The notes under the pieces were generated by a model. It was not told the origin of the DNA and searched no databases. It saw only the letters and a list, made by a program, of their open reading frames with translations. DNA of 64,000 bases from Rhodospirillales bacterium (lineage in GTDB: Bacteria; Pseudomonadota; Alphaproteobacteria; Rhodospirillales; Casp-alpha2). This document shows, piece by piece, positions 45,164 to 52,866 of the stretch. Positions within the stretch are counted from its first letter, which is position 1. The number at the start of each line of letters is the position of its first letter. The position numbers and the translations under genes were made by a program. Location of the stretch: assembly GCA_017640505.1 (NCBI GenBank), contig JAEPQO010000001.1:698625-762624 (forward strand), read 5' to 3'.

Positions 45164-45355
45164 ATGGCATTTGACGATCTGGACGCCGAGATCGCGTACC
45201 TTATGGACGTGATGGAAGGGGAGCAGGGCGACCTGCGCGAGATCGAATTCCGGCTCAGGCAGGTGATCTCGACGTTGCGCGCCGAGGGTCTGCCCGTGCC
45301 GGAAGACCTCAAGAAACTGGAGGCCGATCTGGATCGCTTGCTGAGCTCGGAATAG
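45164..45355 (+). CDS. Small acidic helical protein of unknown function
   Basis: A 63-residue cytoplasmic protein (MAFDDLDAEIAYLMDVMEGE near the start) that looks entirely helical and rich in Asp, Glu and Leu, with a possible coiled coil in REIEFRLRQVISTLRAEG. ATG 45164 follows GGGAG at good spacing. It diverges from the lactonase-like gene and ends three bases before the convergent bactofilin. I do not recognise a family; small size makes function unreadable. Confidence 0.65.
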   Translation: MAFDDLDAEIAYLMDVMEGEQGDLREIEFRLRQVISTLRAEGLPVPEDLKKLEADLDRLLSSE

Positions 45356-45358
45356 GCC

Positions 45359-45922
45359 CTATTCCGCAGCTTCGCCGCCGAGCCGTTCCGGGCCTGACGA
45401 AGGTTCGTCCTTCTTGGTTTCAGCGGCGTTCGGTTTTGCGGGCGTATCGGCTAGTTCATCCAGGTCGCCATGAACGCGGCCACCCTCGTCAATCGCCAGC
45501 CGGCCGTAGCGGATCTTTCCGCTGACGTCGCCCGTGGTATGCACGATCAGGCGTTCGCGCGCCGTCAGTTCGCCCTCAAACCGGCCCCTGATGATGGCGG
45601 TGTCGATCTCGACCGTGCCCTTGTAGACACCGGTTTCCGAGACTTCGATCACACGGCTGTCCATCGATGCCTCGACGTAGCCCTCGACGACGAGCGTATC
45701 GCAGTCTTCGATCTCGACGCCCTTGAGCTTGATGTTCGGCCCCACGATGAGACGGCTTTCCGAGGGTTTGGCGCCCGTCTCCTTTTCTGCGCCATTCCGC
45801 TGCGGATCGGATTTCTTGGGAATATCGTGGTCGCTGGACGGCATGCCGAGCAGACTTGGGCTGGGCGTTTTCGGAGCGGGCTTCGACGGAATCTGATTAT
45901 TGTCTTTCTGGAACAGCGCCAT
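45359..45922 (-). CDS. Bactofilin (polymer-forming cytoskeletal protein)
   Basis: A 187-residue bactofilin (DUF583). A flexible Pro/Ser/Lys-rich N-terminus (about 1-55) and a short C-terminal tail flank a beta-helical core (about 58-155) with IVGPNIKLKGVEIEDCDTLV, GYVEASMDSRVIEVSETG and LIVHTTGDVSGKIRYGRLAI. Bactofilins polymerise without nucleotides and position envelope or stalk machinery. AGGAGGAG precedes the start. It is 113 bases upstream... on the minus strand, gpt precedes it. Confidence 0.9.
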   Translation of the reverse strand: MALFQKDNNQIPSKPAPKTPSPSLLGMPSSDHDIPKKSDPQRNGAEKETGAKPSESRLIVGPNIKLKGVEIEDCDTLVVEGYVEASMDSRVIEVSETGVYKGTVEIDTAIIRGRFEGELTARERLIVHTTGDVSGKIRYGRLAIDEGGRVHGDLDELADTPAKPNAAETKKDEPSSGPERLGGEAAE

Positions 45923-46035
45923 GTTTCTCCTCCTGATTTAAGGTGCGTTACCAATCACACACCGATGACAGGCGATTACGGTTTGCGCTTGTTCAAAAGA
46001 TGACGATTTCGGGGCGGCGCCCCAAGCCGAAGCGT

Positions 46036-46524
46036 TCAGCCGTCAGCCAGCGGCCGCGCGTACTGCGGTTCCGTATCCCATGGGAAGAAGATCCACACGT
46101 CCTGTTCGATGTCATGGACGTAGGTGTCGACCAGTTCCATCGCCTTGGGTTTGGCATAAACGGTCGCGAAGTGCGCCTTGGGCAGGATCTCGCGGGCAGC
46201 CTTCATCGTTGTGCCGGTATCGACGAGATCGTCGATCAGAAGCCAGCCGTCGCCGCTGCTTTCGAGGGCGGCTTCCGGTTTCTTGAGGATGTTGAGGCGC
46301 CCCTGAACCTGCTCGTCATAGCTGGTGATGCAGAGCGTATCGACGACATGGATGGACATTTCCCGGGCGACGATGGCCGCCGGGACCAGCCCGCCCCTTG
46401 TCAGCGCGACGATGCCTCGCCAGGGGCCTTTGTTGAGAAGGCGGCGAACGAGAATGCGGGTATCGCGGTGGACCTCGGCCCAGGTAACGACGTGATGCTC
46501 GATATCGTCACGAAGCTGCACCAT
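46036..46524 (-). CDS. gpt: Xanthine phosphoribosyltransferase
   Basis: Salvages xanthine and guanine with PRPP. The 162-residue type I phosphoribosyltransferase has the PRPP-binding motif LLIDDLVDTGTTMKAA (about 98-113), ALTRGGLVPAAIVAREM near residue 40 and the C-terminal DVWIFFPWDTE typical of Gpt. Located between the OmpA-like lipoprotein gene (46 bases upstream) and the bactofilin gene (113 bases downstream), all on the minus strand. Confidence 0.94.
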   Translation of the reverse strand: MVQLRDDIEHHVVTWAEVHRDTRILVRRLLNKGPWRGIVALTRGGLVPAAIVAREMSIHVVDTLCITSYDEQVQGRLNILKKPEAALESSGDGWLLIDDLVDTGTTMKAAREILPKAHFATVYAKPKAMELVDTYVHDIEQDVWIFFPWDTEPQYARPLADG

Positions 46525-46570
46525 GGCGTTATTCCATGTGCCTTTGAAGGGTCATCGAAAGCGGAAGGCC

Positions 46571-47722
46571 TCAGCGGACGTAGAGGTGCACTTCGTTGTT
46601 CGCGACCTGTTGCTCGGTCCGTGCCGAAACGGCGACGCGGTTCGGCGGCAGGCCCATCTCGACGAGCGAGCGCATGACGTTTTCTGCGTGCTGACGCGCC
46701 TTCTGGGAGTTCAGTGCAATACGTGCGGTGCCGCCCGTTGTCGGCGCGACGGCGACAAGGTCGAACATTGCATTAGGGCGGCGTTCCAGCGTCTTGGAGA
46801 CGGCTGTATAGAGCGCCTGCTCGTACGGCACGTCGGCACGATCAAAGCGGATCACGACCAGCGGCGTGCGGCCCACCGTCGACTGCGGCAAGTTGGTAAA
46901 GTTTGCCTGGCCGGAATTGGAGAGCACGGCGCGGTTGACCAGCGAACCGCCAAACAGTTCGCCCGACTTGATGCCCGCGGAAATCAGATTGAGGTTGGCG
47001 CGTTCGGTCGTCACATAGTTGGTCTGACGACGTACGTCCGAGGTAAGTTCCTTCAGCAGGCGGTCGATCAGCACCGCAGTGCGATTGCCTTCGTCTTCGA
47101 GGATCGCGAGCTGACGATGATCTTCGTCGACCGCCCCGGATACGGAAAATGCCGCACGTGCCGCTTCCGCCATGTACGCCGACAACGTCGAGTTGCTGGC
47201 GACGGCGGACGTCAGGTTGTTCATGTTGTCGATATCCTGCGCGATGCGGTCAAGATCGGCCTGGGCGCTCTTGAACTGCTGTACGAGGATCGGATTGCCT
47301 GGCGTGGTGCCGACCTGCAGCCGTGAATTCACGGCGGCGATCGTGCCATGGTACTGCTGCGAGTTTTTGACGAGCTCGGTGCGCAGGCGCTGCAGTTCTT
47401 CGTTCTGCTGGGCGATGGAATTCTGCAGACGGGTCAGCTCTTCGCGAAGCTGGACGACTTTTTCGCCGACGAACGTACCGGTCGGCTCGCCGGGCGTAAC
47501 ACCGGGCGGGACGAACTGGGTCGCACCGATCGGCGGTTGTCCGCCACCGATGACCTGAACCTGACCATCCCCTTCGGCTGTCTGCTGGTTTGCGGGCTGG
47601 GCCTGCGTCTGCGGCTCTTCGTCGGCGGGCCAGAGGAGGTTGTCCCCATACGAGCAGGCGCCAAGCGTGAACGCCGCGCCGAGCACGAGAACGCGTAGTG
47701 AAGTGAATTGCGAAAATCTCAT
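46571..47722 (-). CDS. Lipoprotein with coiled coil and OmpA-like C-terminal domain
   Basis: A 383-residue predicted outer-membrane lipoprotein. The lipobox TLGAC places the modified Cys at 23, followed by Ser at +2. After a Gln/Pro-rich segment, a coiled coil (about 90-125, VVQLREELTRLQNSIAQQNE) and further helices lead to a C-terminal domain (about 285-383) with NSQKARQHAENVMRSLVEMG and a final VHLYVR, which resembles OmpA-type peptidoglycan-binding domains. ATG 47722 is used; an ATG seven codons upstream is equally possible. Probably links outer membrane and cell wall, but no specific system is recognised. Confidence 0.75.
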   Translation of the reverse strand: MRFSQFTSLRVLVLGAAFTLGACSYGDNLLWPADEEPQTQAQPANQQTAEGDGQVQVIGGGQPPIGATQFVPPGVTPGEPTGTFVGEKVVQLREELTRLQNSIAQQNEELQRLRTELVKNSQQYHGTIAAVNSRLQVGTTPGNPILVQQFKSAQADLDRIAQDIDNMNNLTSAVASNSTLSAYMAEAARAAFSVSGAVDEDHRQLAILEDEGNRTAVLIDRLLKELTSDVRRQTNYVTTERANLNLISAGIKSGELFGGSLVNRAVLSNSGQANFTNLPQSTVGRTPLVVIRFDRADVPYEQALYTAVSKTLERRPNAMFDLVAVAPTTGGTARIALNSQKARQHAENVMRSLVEMGLPPNRVAVSARTEQQVANNEVHLYVR

Positions 47723-48041
47723 CCCTGAAGACCGCCCCTTCATTGTTTAGGGAAACTGAACCCGATTGCACACTAACGTGTGTGGATTACGATCACAACA
47801 TGTCCCCCCGTTGTTGCAGCGATCTTAATCAATGCCTTCCAAGGCGACAAGATGATTGTTTTACTTGGCGAATCTTTAATTTTAATGAATTTCACCGGGC
47901 TTCCGGCAAGGGGCTGACCGGGGATCGGGGAGGGGGCCCGCTGGGCCGTATGGATATCTGTCAAAACCCCTTATTGGGGGGTTGTCACAATAGGTTGCGT
48001 GGAGTAGGTTCTCGCCGCTTCGCAACCGAGGCACCCAATGC
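47723..48041. other. Intergenic stretch without a recognised gene
   Basis: About 320 bases between the lipoprotein gene (minus) and tRNA-Arg (plus). It is more AT-rich than its surroundings in the centre (around 47850-47890). It holds a small inverted repeat, AACCCC against GGGGTT (47965-47983), without a T run, and a likely tRNA promoter. No convincing open frame with a ribosome site is seen. Confidence 0.6.
47982..48010 (+). promoter_or_regulatory. Probable promoter of tRNA-Arg
   Basis: TTGTCA (47982-47987) and TAGGTT (48005-48010) are spaced by 17 bases, placing the start about 25 bases before the mature tRNA 5' end. The -35 match is good and the -10 match moderate. Confidence 0.5.
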
Positions 48042-48118
48042 GCGCCCGTAGCTCAGCTGGATAGAGTACTTGACTACGAATCAAGGGGTCGGGAGTTCGA
48101 ATCTTCCCGGGCGCGCCA
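48042..48118 (+). tRNA. tRNA-Arg (anticodon ACG)
   Basis: A complete 77-base cloverleaf with encoded CCA. The acceptor stem pairs GCGCCCG (48042-48048) with CGGGCGC (48108-48114), followed by discriminator G and CCA. The anticodon stem CTTGA/TCAAG encloses the loop CTACGAA, giving anticodon ACG, whose first base is expected to be converted to inosine to read CGU, CGC and CGA. The T loop TTCGAAT is standard. Confidence 0.97.
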
Positions 48119-48205
48119 TTTCCTTCCTCGTCGGACGGTTACAGGGCAGCACGGCAGCCCGCGACAAGACGGTTGCCAAGGCGCCGTAGCCGCAAATACG
48201 CCGGA

Positions 48206-49537
48206 TTATTCTTCCCGTCTTTTAAGCATATTGCCGAAATTGTTGATGATATAAGCGTGCAGATTCCTGGCGATTGCCTCGTTTCCGGACTCGTTGACAT
48301 GACTGTCGTTGATGGCCCGTTCGTGAGGGTGTTTGCTGGGAATCAGATCCACGGGCATGCCGTCGACCGAGTCGCTGAGGTACGTGTTAATCCTAAAATA
48401 GCGCGCACGCGCCTTATCGCTGTCGACGACCCGGAACCAGTACCTGTCCCATTGAAACCGGCCTTCTTCGGAGTCCGACAGGATTGCCAGCCGGGCGCCG
48501 TTGTCCTGAGCGATCGTCGCGACTTCCCGGATGATACGAGACGTGAGCTTCCAATAGTCCTCACTGAACGTCATTGGCGCCTCGTCGCCCGTCAGCAACG
48601 GCGCCGCGTTGTGGTGAGCGTCGACCAGGACTTTTTTCAAATTCTCGCCTTGTCCCGATGACAGTCCGGCGCCGTCGATGATCCGCGTCATGGTGTCGGC
48701 ATCGAATTTCTGTTCGCGATGGGCCGAAAGAAGATCGAAGAGGGCATGCGTCCCGGAAATGTCCAATGCGTACCTTATCCGGTCGTCCCGTCTGGGTTTG
48801 TAGATGTAGGGCAATTCGGACCGGTGCTTGAGACCTTCGATGACGAGCCAGGCCCGCTTCAGGACTTCCGACTTCGATATGATGTATTTGCGCGTAATCG
48901 CGGTTTTTTCTTCGATGAAGCGCGGATTGTCGTGCCGCACGAGATCGTCACCTTCAGCGGCATAGTAAAACGGTTTTCTGGCGCCGAATTTCCCTGAATC
49001 CTTGTGCCATACGTTGTCTTGAGGGTCGTTGCTGACGAAGTGATAGACAATGAGATCCGGCCGATATTTGAGTCCGTCCAGTTTTAACGCTTCAAGGACC
49101 TGATCGGTGCCCCAGCCAGAGTAGGAAATGTTGAGCACTTCGATATCGAGCCGTTCGTCGCGAAACCGCTTTTCGAGAATGCTCGTGAACACTTTGTCCT
49201 TGGGAACCAGATAGCCGAACGTCATCGAGTCACCCATGACCAGTACCCGAAACGTGCCGTCCGCCTTCTCGACCTCTCTTTCGGCGTCTCTCCAGCCGCG
49301 CGAATTGACGCGATCAAATGTTACCTTACCGGTGTCGGCGTTTTCCACGCGGACAAGTTCGTACGGGCCGAAGCCCCATCCGTATTTTGCACCGTTCGGG
49401 CGATCGACATAGCCGACGTTCGTAACGGAAATAGGCGCGAATATCCGGAGACCGACTTCAAAAACCCCGAACAGGATGACGAAGGTCGCAAGAAGTAAAA
49501 GTGAATTGGTGAAAAAGTTGACGAGGCGGCGTTTCAA
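48206..49537 (-). CDS. Membrane-anchored SGNH/GDSL hydrolase-like protein
   Basis: A 443-residue protein with an N-terminal membrane helix (FFTNSLLLLATFVILFGVFE) and an extracytoplasmic SGNH hydrolase fold. The nucleophile block is VLVMGDSMTFG (Ser in GDS), the third block VYHFVSNDPQDN, and the catalytic Asp/His pair probably lies in NDSHVNESGNEAIA near the C-terminus. Relatives acylate or deacylate surface polysaccharides. The start seems to be TTG at 49537 with only a weak ribosome site. The base composition looks more AT-rich than in neighbouring genes, and it sits next to a tRNA gene. Confidence 0.75.
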   Translation of the reverse strand: MKRRLVNFFTNSLLLLATFVILFGVFEVGLRIFAPISVTNVGYVDRPNGAKYGWGFGPYELVRVENADTGKVTFDRVNSRGWRDAEREVEKADGTFRVLVMGDSMTFGYLVPKDKVFTSILEKRFRDERLDIEVLNISYSGWGTDQVLEALKLDGLKYRPDLIVYHFVSNDPQDNVWHKDSGKFGARKPFYYAAEGDDLVRHDNPRFIEEKTAITRKYIISKSEVLKRAWLVIEGLKHRSELPYIYKPRRDDRIRYALDISGTHALFDLLSAHREQKFDADTMTRIIDGAGLSSGQGENLKKVLVDAHHNAAPLLTGDEAPMTFSEDYWKLTSRIIREVATIAQDNGARLAILSDSEEGRFQWDRYWFRVVDSDKARARYFRINTYLSDSVDGMPVDLIPSKHPHERAINDSHVNESGNEAIARNLHAYIINNFGNMLKRREE

Positions 49538-49729
49538 TTGCGGTGTCCGATATCATTCAGTCTTGCTGCGCCCGTTATAGGTTACTGCCGGAAGCCGGTC
49601 CATAGGCGGCCGGTAGCAAAGAAGCCTTTGCTAATTTATGACCGGCCCGCATAACTGAATCGGCTGCTGTACACTGTATCCCGTTCGCAATCCGGCCTAT
49701 TTTGCATCCGCATCCGGAGGAGACAGGAC

Positions 49730-50335
49730 ATGGACCGAGAATTTGTCAGCGACATCGCTTTCACGCCCCAGGTCAAGGCCGAGCAGGAAAAGCGCGGCTC
49801 GCGCGGCGGGTACGCCAAGATGGAACAAAAGGGCGGTTGGTCCGACCGCATTTCCGACGATCTGGCGGCCTATCTTTCCGGGCGTGACTCGTTTTATCTC
49901 GCGACGGCCAACGCCGACGGACAGCCCTACATTCAACATCGGGGCGGCCGCGCCGGTTTCCTGAAGGTTCTCGACGATCGGCGTCTCGCATTCGCGGACT
50001 TCGCCGGTAATCGCCAGTACATCTCGATTGGAAATGCGGCAGAGAACCCGAAGGCATTCATCTTCGCCATGGATTACCGCAACAGGCGCCGCATCAAGCT
50101 TTGGGGCAAGCTGGAGGTCGTCGAGGGCGACGACGCCCTGATGGCCGAATTGATCGACCCGGAATACGACGCGAAGCCCGAACGCGCTTTTGTCTTTACG
50201 GTCGATGCCTGGGACGCCAACTGTCCGCAGCACATTACCCAACGCTGGAGCGAGGATGAAATCGCGCCGCTTGTCGATGCCATGAGTACACGAATTCAGG
50301 AACTGGAAGAAGAAGTCGCACGGCTGAAGGGTTAG
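49730..50335 (+). CDS. Pyridoxamine 5'-phosphate oxidase-fold protein
   Basis: A 201-residue split-barrel flavin-binding family protein. Characteristic parts are FYLATANADGQPYIQHRGG, FLKVLDDRRLAFADFAGNRQ and a C-terminal HITQRWSEDEI before a helical tail that could form a coiled coil (IQELEEEVARLKG). CGGAGGAGAC precedes the ATG. The group includes flavin reductases and enzymes acting on small electrophiles; the exact reaction cannot be read. It ends 13 bases before the convergent hxlR-type gene. Confidence 0.85.
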   Translation: MDREFVSDIAFTPQVKAEQEKRGSRGGYAKMEQKGGWSDRISDDLAAYLSGRDSFYLATANADGQPYIQHRGGRAGFLKVLDDRRLAFADFAGNRQYISIGNAAENPKAFIFAMDYRNRRRIKLWGKLEVVEGDDALMAELIDPEYDAKPERAFVFTVDAWDANCPQHITQRWSEDEIAPLVDAMSTRIQELEEEVARLKG

Positions 50336-50348
50336 ACGACCCGAAACG

Positions 50349-50711
50349 TCAGGTCTTCATGGACATGAACCAGTCCGGCGGTGTCCAGGTGCCGGGCACA
50401 TGCTTGTTGGCCCAACGGCACATGGTTTGCAAAACTGGAAGCAGGTCGCGCCCTTTCGGCGTCAGGCTGTAGGCATACCGTTTCGGACGTTGTTGATAGG
50501 TCGTTTTTTCGACAAGGCCGGATGCTTCCATCATCTGAAGCCGGCTCGTCAGCACATTTGTTGCGATTCCTTCCGGCGACGTCAGAAAATCGGAAAACTT
50601 CACTTTTCCCGTAAACAGGTCGCGCAGGACGACCAGGGTCCAGCGATCACCGACGATATCTAGAGTGTTGGCGATTGGGCAGCCAGAGCGCATTTCATCG
50701 TTCATTCCCAT
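50349..50711 (-). CDS. HxlR-family transcriptional regulator
   Basis: A 120-residue winged-helix regulator. The N-terminal Cys in RSGCPIANTLDIVGDRWTLV is the residue through which several HxlR proteins sense aldehydes or oxidants. The DNA-binding helices follow, with FSDFLTSPEGIATNVLTSRL and the wing RPKRYAYSLTPKGRDL. The first ATG (50711) lies one base from a perfect 34-base palindrome, so later ATGs (50705 or 50693) are also possible starts. It faces the GFA-TfoX genes and very likely controls both directions. Confidence 0.92.
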   Translation of the reverse strand: MGMNDEMRSGCPIANTLDIVGDRWTLVVLRDLFTGKVKFSDFLTSPEGIATNVLTSRLQMMEASGLVEKTTYQQRPKRYAYSLTPKGRDLLPVLQTMCRWANKHVPGTWTPPDWFMSMKT

Positions 50712-50712
50712 A

Positions 50713-50746
50713 TAGTAACTTGTTTATTGCAATAAACAAGTTACTA
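50713..50746. promoter_or_regulatory. Perfect 34-bp palindromic operator between hxlR-type and GFA genes
   Basis: TAGTAACTTGTTTATTG (50713-50729) is followed immediately by its exact reverse complement to 50746. It fills the gap next to the regulator start codon and lies 43 bases before the divergent GFA gene. Size and symmetry fit an operator for a dimeric winged-helix protein. Confidence 0.8.
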
Positions 50747-50789
50747 ATGAATGATGTGATCTTTAAAGGAAAAAGGGAGGATTTAGTAT

Positions 50790-51230
50790 ATGTCTGGAAT
50801 GTATGAGGGCGGTTGCCTGTGTGGCGGCGTACGTTATGGTTTCAACGCTGCGCCGAAAATTACGGCAGATTGCTATTGTGTCGATTGCCGGAAATCCAGC
50901 GGGACGTCCCATTGCACGCACGCCGCCGTGCCATTGGATGACTTCGTCGTCGAAGGAACTCTCAAATTCTACGACCGGCCGGCCGATAGTGGCAACGTGG
51001 TCAGCCGCGGGTTCTGTCCCGAGTGCGGGTCTCCTGTCTATTCGACGAACGATGGTCTGCCGGGACTAGTATTTGTTCGAGTCTCCAGTCTTGATAACCC
51101 TACTACGGTGGCGCCCATGATCACGGTATACGCCAGCCGCGCGCCGGGTTGGGCGCGGCTTGATCCGGATAATCCGTCATTCCCCGAGATGCCGGACGGT
51201 GGCGCTCAGCAGGCTCTAAGCGAAAACTGA
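50790..51230 (+). CDS. GFA-family (CENP-V/GFA) zinc protein
   Basis: A 146-residue protein of the glutathione-dependent formaldehyde-activating enzyme family. The zinc ligands are in GGCLCGGVRYG, ADCYCVDCRKSSG and GFCPECGSPVYS. Most members are not true formaldehyde-activating enzymes, so the activity is uncertain, but an aldehyde or thiol-adduct role is in keeping with the HxlR regulator next to it. AAAGGGAGG lies a little far upstream of ATG 50790. Directly followed by the TfoX-domain gene with no gap. Confidence 0.9.
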   Translation: MSGMYEGGCLCGGVRYGFNAAPKITADCYCVDCRKSSGTSHCTHAAVPLDDFVVEGTLKFYDRPADSGNVVSRGFCPECGSPVYSTNDGLPGLVFVRVSSLDNPTTVAPMITVYASRAPGWARLDPDNPSFPEMPDGGAQQALSEN

Positions 51231-51590
51231 GTGTGGGCTGTGGCATACGATGAAGATATCGCTAACCGGTTCAGAGACGCGCTGAGTTGCTATTACGGCA
51301 TTACTGAAAAAAGAATGATGGGCGGCGTTTGTTTTTTCCATCAAGGCAACATGCTGGGCGGTGCCGATATCGCCAAGGACGGGACCCGGCGTTTCATGTT
51401 CCGAGTTGGAAAGCAGAACGAGAGTATTGCACTCGCCCGGCCCGGCGCCGAGATCGTGGAACTCGCAAAGGGACGCCGTATGGGCGGCATGATCTTCGTC
51501 GATGAGGCCAAATGCGGGGGAGCCGCGCTTGCGGAATGGATCGCCCTCGCCATGTCATTCGTCAGCGCTCTCGAAGCAAAGCAAAGATAG
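51231..51590 (+). CDS. TfoX N-terminal domain protein
   Basis: A 119-residue single-domain TfoX_N protein (PF04993), with early AYDEDIANRFRDAL, then EKRMMGGVCFFHQGNMLGGA and a C-terminal GGAALAEWIALAMSFV. The start is GTG at 51231 immediately after the GFA stop, or GTG at 51240. It lacks the second TfoX domain, so a direct role in competence is not implied. It is likely co-transcribed with GFA. Confidence 0.88.
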   Translation: MWAVAYDEDIANRFRDALSCYYGITEKRMMGGVCFFHQGNMLGGADIAKDGTRRFMFRVGKQNESIALARPGAEIVELAKGRRMGGMIFVDEAKCGGAALAEWIALAMSFVSALEAKQR

Positions 51591-51597
51591 GCAGCTC

Positions 51598-52359
51598 TCA
51601 GACGGCTGGCGGCCGGTAGTTCGGGTCGCTCTGTTCGTCATATCCGCCGATCAACGCCTGGGCGTAAGCCGGCCGCGCCTTAATACGTGCCCACCACTCG
51701 GCAACACCGGGCCGCTTCGCGGCACTTAAGGCGTCGGGCGCAATCTCTTCGACCCTGCGCACATACGGCACGGCTGCAATATCGGCGAGGGAATAGGCGT
51801 CGCCGATAATCCAGCCGCCGTCTCGAACGCTTGTTTCAATCCGGTCGCACATGTCGATCAGGATATCGAGTGCAGTTTGAAGTTCTTCGTCGGTATAGGG
51901 ATCGCGCGCCATTTTGTACCAGACCTTGCGCCGTTCCTCGGTCGGTACCGCGGCAAGCCGGGCCTCCAGTTCCTCGTCCGACCATTTCATGGCCACCGGT
52001 CGCATGCGGCGCATCCAGTTGTGCTTTTGTACGGCGGGTAGACACGTCCCGTCGATATAGAGCGAGAACATCCGCACCTCGTAACGCTCGCGCGGGTCCG
52101 TGGGCATCAGCGCTGGTTTGGGATACATTTCATCCAGATATTCGTTGATGACGTTGCTTTCGACGAACGGCACGCCGTCGATCAGAAGCGCCGGGACCTT
52201 GCCGGACGGGTTCAGTTTCTTGAACCAGTCCGAATGGTGCTCGAACGATAACAACTCAATATGACGGCCTTCGTATGCGAGGCCTTTCTCCGCCATGCAC
52301 AGGCGGACCTTGCGGGACGCACTCGACGTCCAGCCGTGATAAAGAATGAATTCCGGCAT
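51598..52359 (-). CDS. Glutathione S-transferase family protein
   Basis: A 253-residue GST. The thioredoxin-like N-terminal domain (about 1-80) has HGWTSSASRKVRLCMAEKGL, with Ser residues where the glutathione-activating Ser or Cys lies, the cis-Pro in SGKVPALLID and ESNVINEYLD for glutathione binding. The helical C-terminal domain includes WIIGDAYSLADIAAVPYVRR. Start 52359 follows AGGGGAAGA. It is the third gene of a minus-strand run with MaoC and a cysteine-dioxygenase-like protein. Confidence 0.9.
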   Translation of the reverse strand: MPEFILYHGWTSSASRKVRLCMAEKGLAYEGRHIELLSFEHHSDWFKKLNPSGKVPALLIDGVPFVESNVINEYLDEMYPKPALMPTDPRERYEVRMFSLYIDGTCLPAVQKHNWMRRMRPVAMKWSDEELEARLAAVPTEERRKVWYKMARDPYTDEELQTALDILIDMCDRIETSVRDGGWIIGDAYSLADIAAVPYVRRVEEIAPDALSAAKRPGVAEWWARIKARPAYAQALIGGYDEQSDPNYRPPAV

Positions 52360-52394
52360 TGGTGTCTTCCCCTGTTGTCTTTTTCTTTGGTTCT

Positions 52395-52859
52395 CTACTT
52401 CCTTGTCCACACCGACAGATACTCCGCGACCACGCAGGGGGCGTCTTCCTCGCCCTCGATCTCGAATGCGTGACCTGTGCGGGTAAAAAGCCCCGTCTCA
52501 CGCATCTCCGCCTCGATCAATGAAATCCGGTCGCGAACGCGAAACCCGTCCCCGATCCGCATCGGTTTCAGAAACCGAACCCGGTCGACCCCATAATTGA
52601 GTGCAAAGGGGCTGTCCGTGGGCCTGAGTCCGCATTGGTCGATGGCGTGATTAATCAGGCCGAGCACCAGAAAGCCGTGCGCGACGGTCCCGCCGTAGGC
52701 ACCTTCCTGTTCGGCGCGTGCCGGATCGGTGTGAAGCCAGTGGGTGTGATAGGTGGCGTCGGCAAAACGGTCGACGCGGGACTGGTCTATTTCGATCCAG
52801 CCGGACACCGCCAGCTCACCGGGCGGTGTCGCGGCCAGTTCGGACAGGGTGCGCGGCAC
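52395..52859 (-). CDS. MaoC-like hydratase with altered catalytic residue
   Basis: A 154-residue single hot-dog-fold protein of the MaoC/enoyl-CoA hydratase family. The block RFADATYHTHWLHTDPARAE aligns with the hydratase motif usually written FADATGDxxWIHxDxxRA. The position of the catalytic Asp is His here, while the downstream His is kept. GGTVAHGFLVLGL and the C-terminal region are typical. The start is GTG at 52859. CoA or thioester binding is likely; hydratase activity is doubtful without the Asp. Confidence 0.82.
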   Translation of the reverse strand: MPRTLSELAATPPGELAVSGWIEIDQSRVDRFADATYHTHWLHTDPARAEQEGAYGGTVAHGFLVLGLINHAIDQCGLRPTDSPFALNYGVDRVRFLKPMRIGDGFRVRDRISLIEAEMRETGLFTRTGHAFEIEGEEDAPCVVAEYLSVWTRK

Positions 52860-52866
52860 CTGGCCC

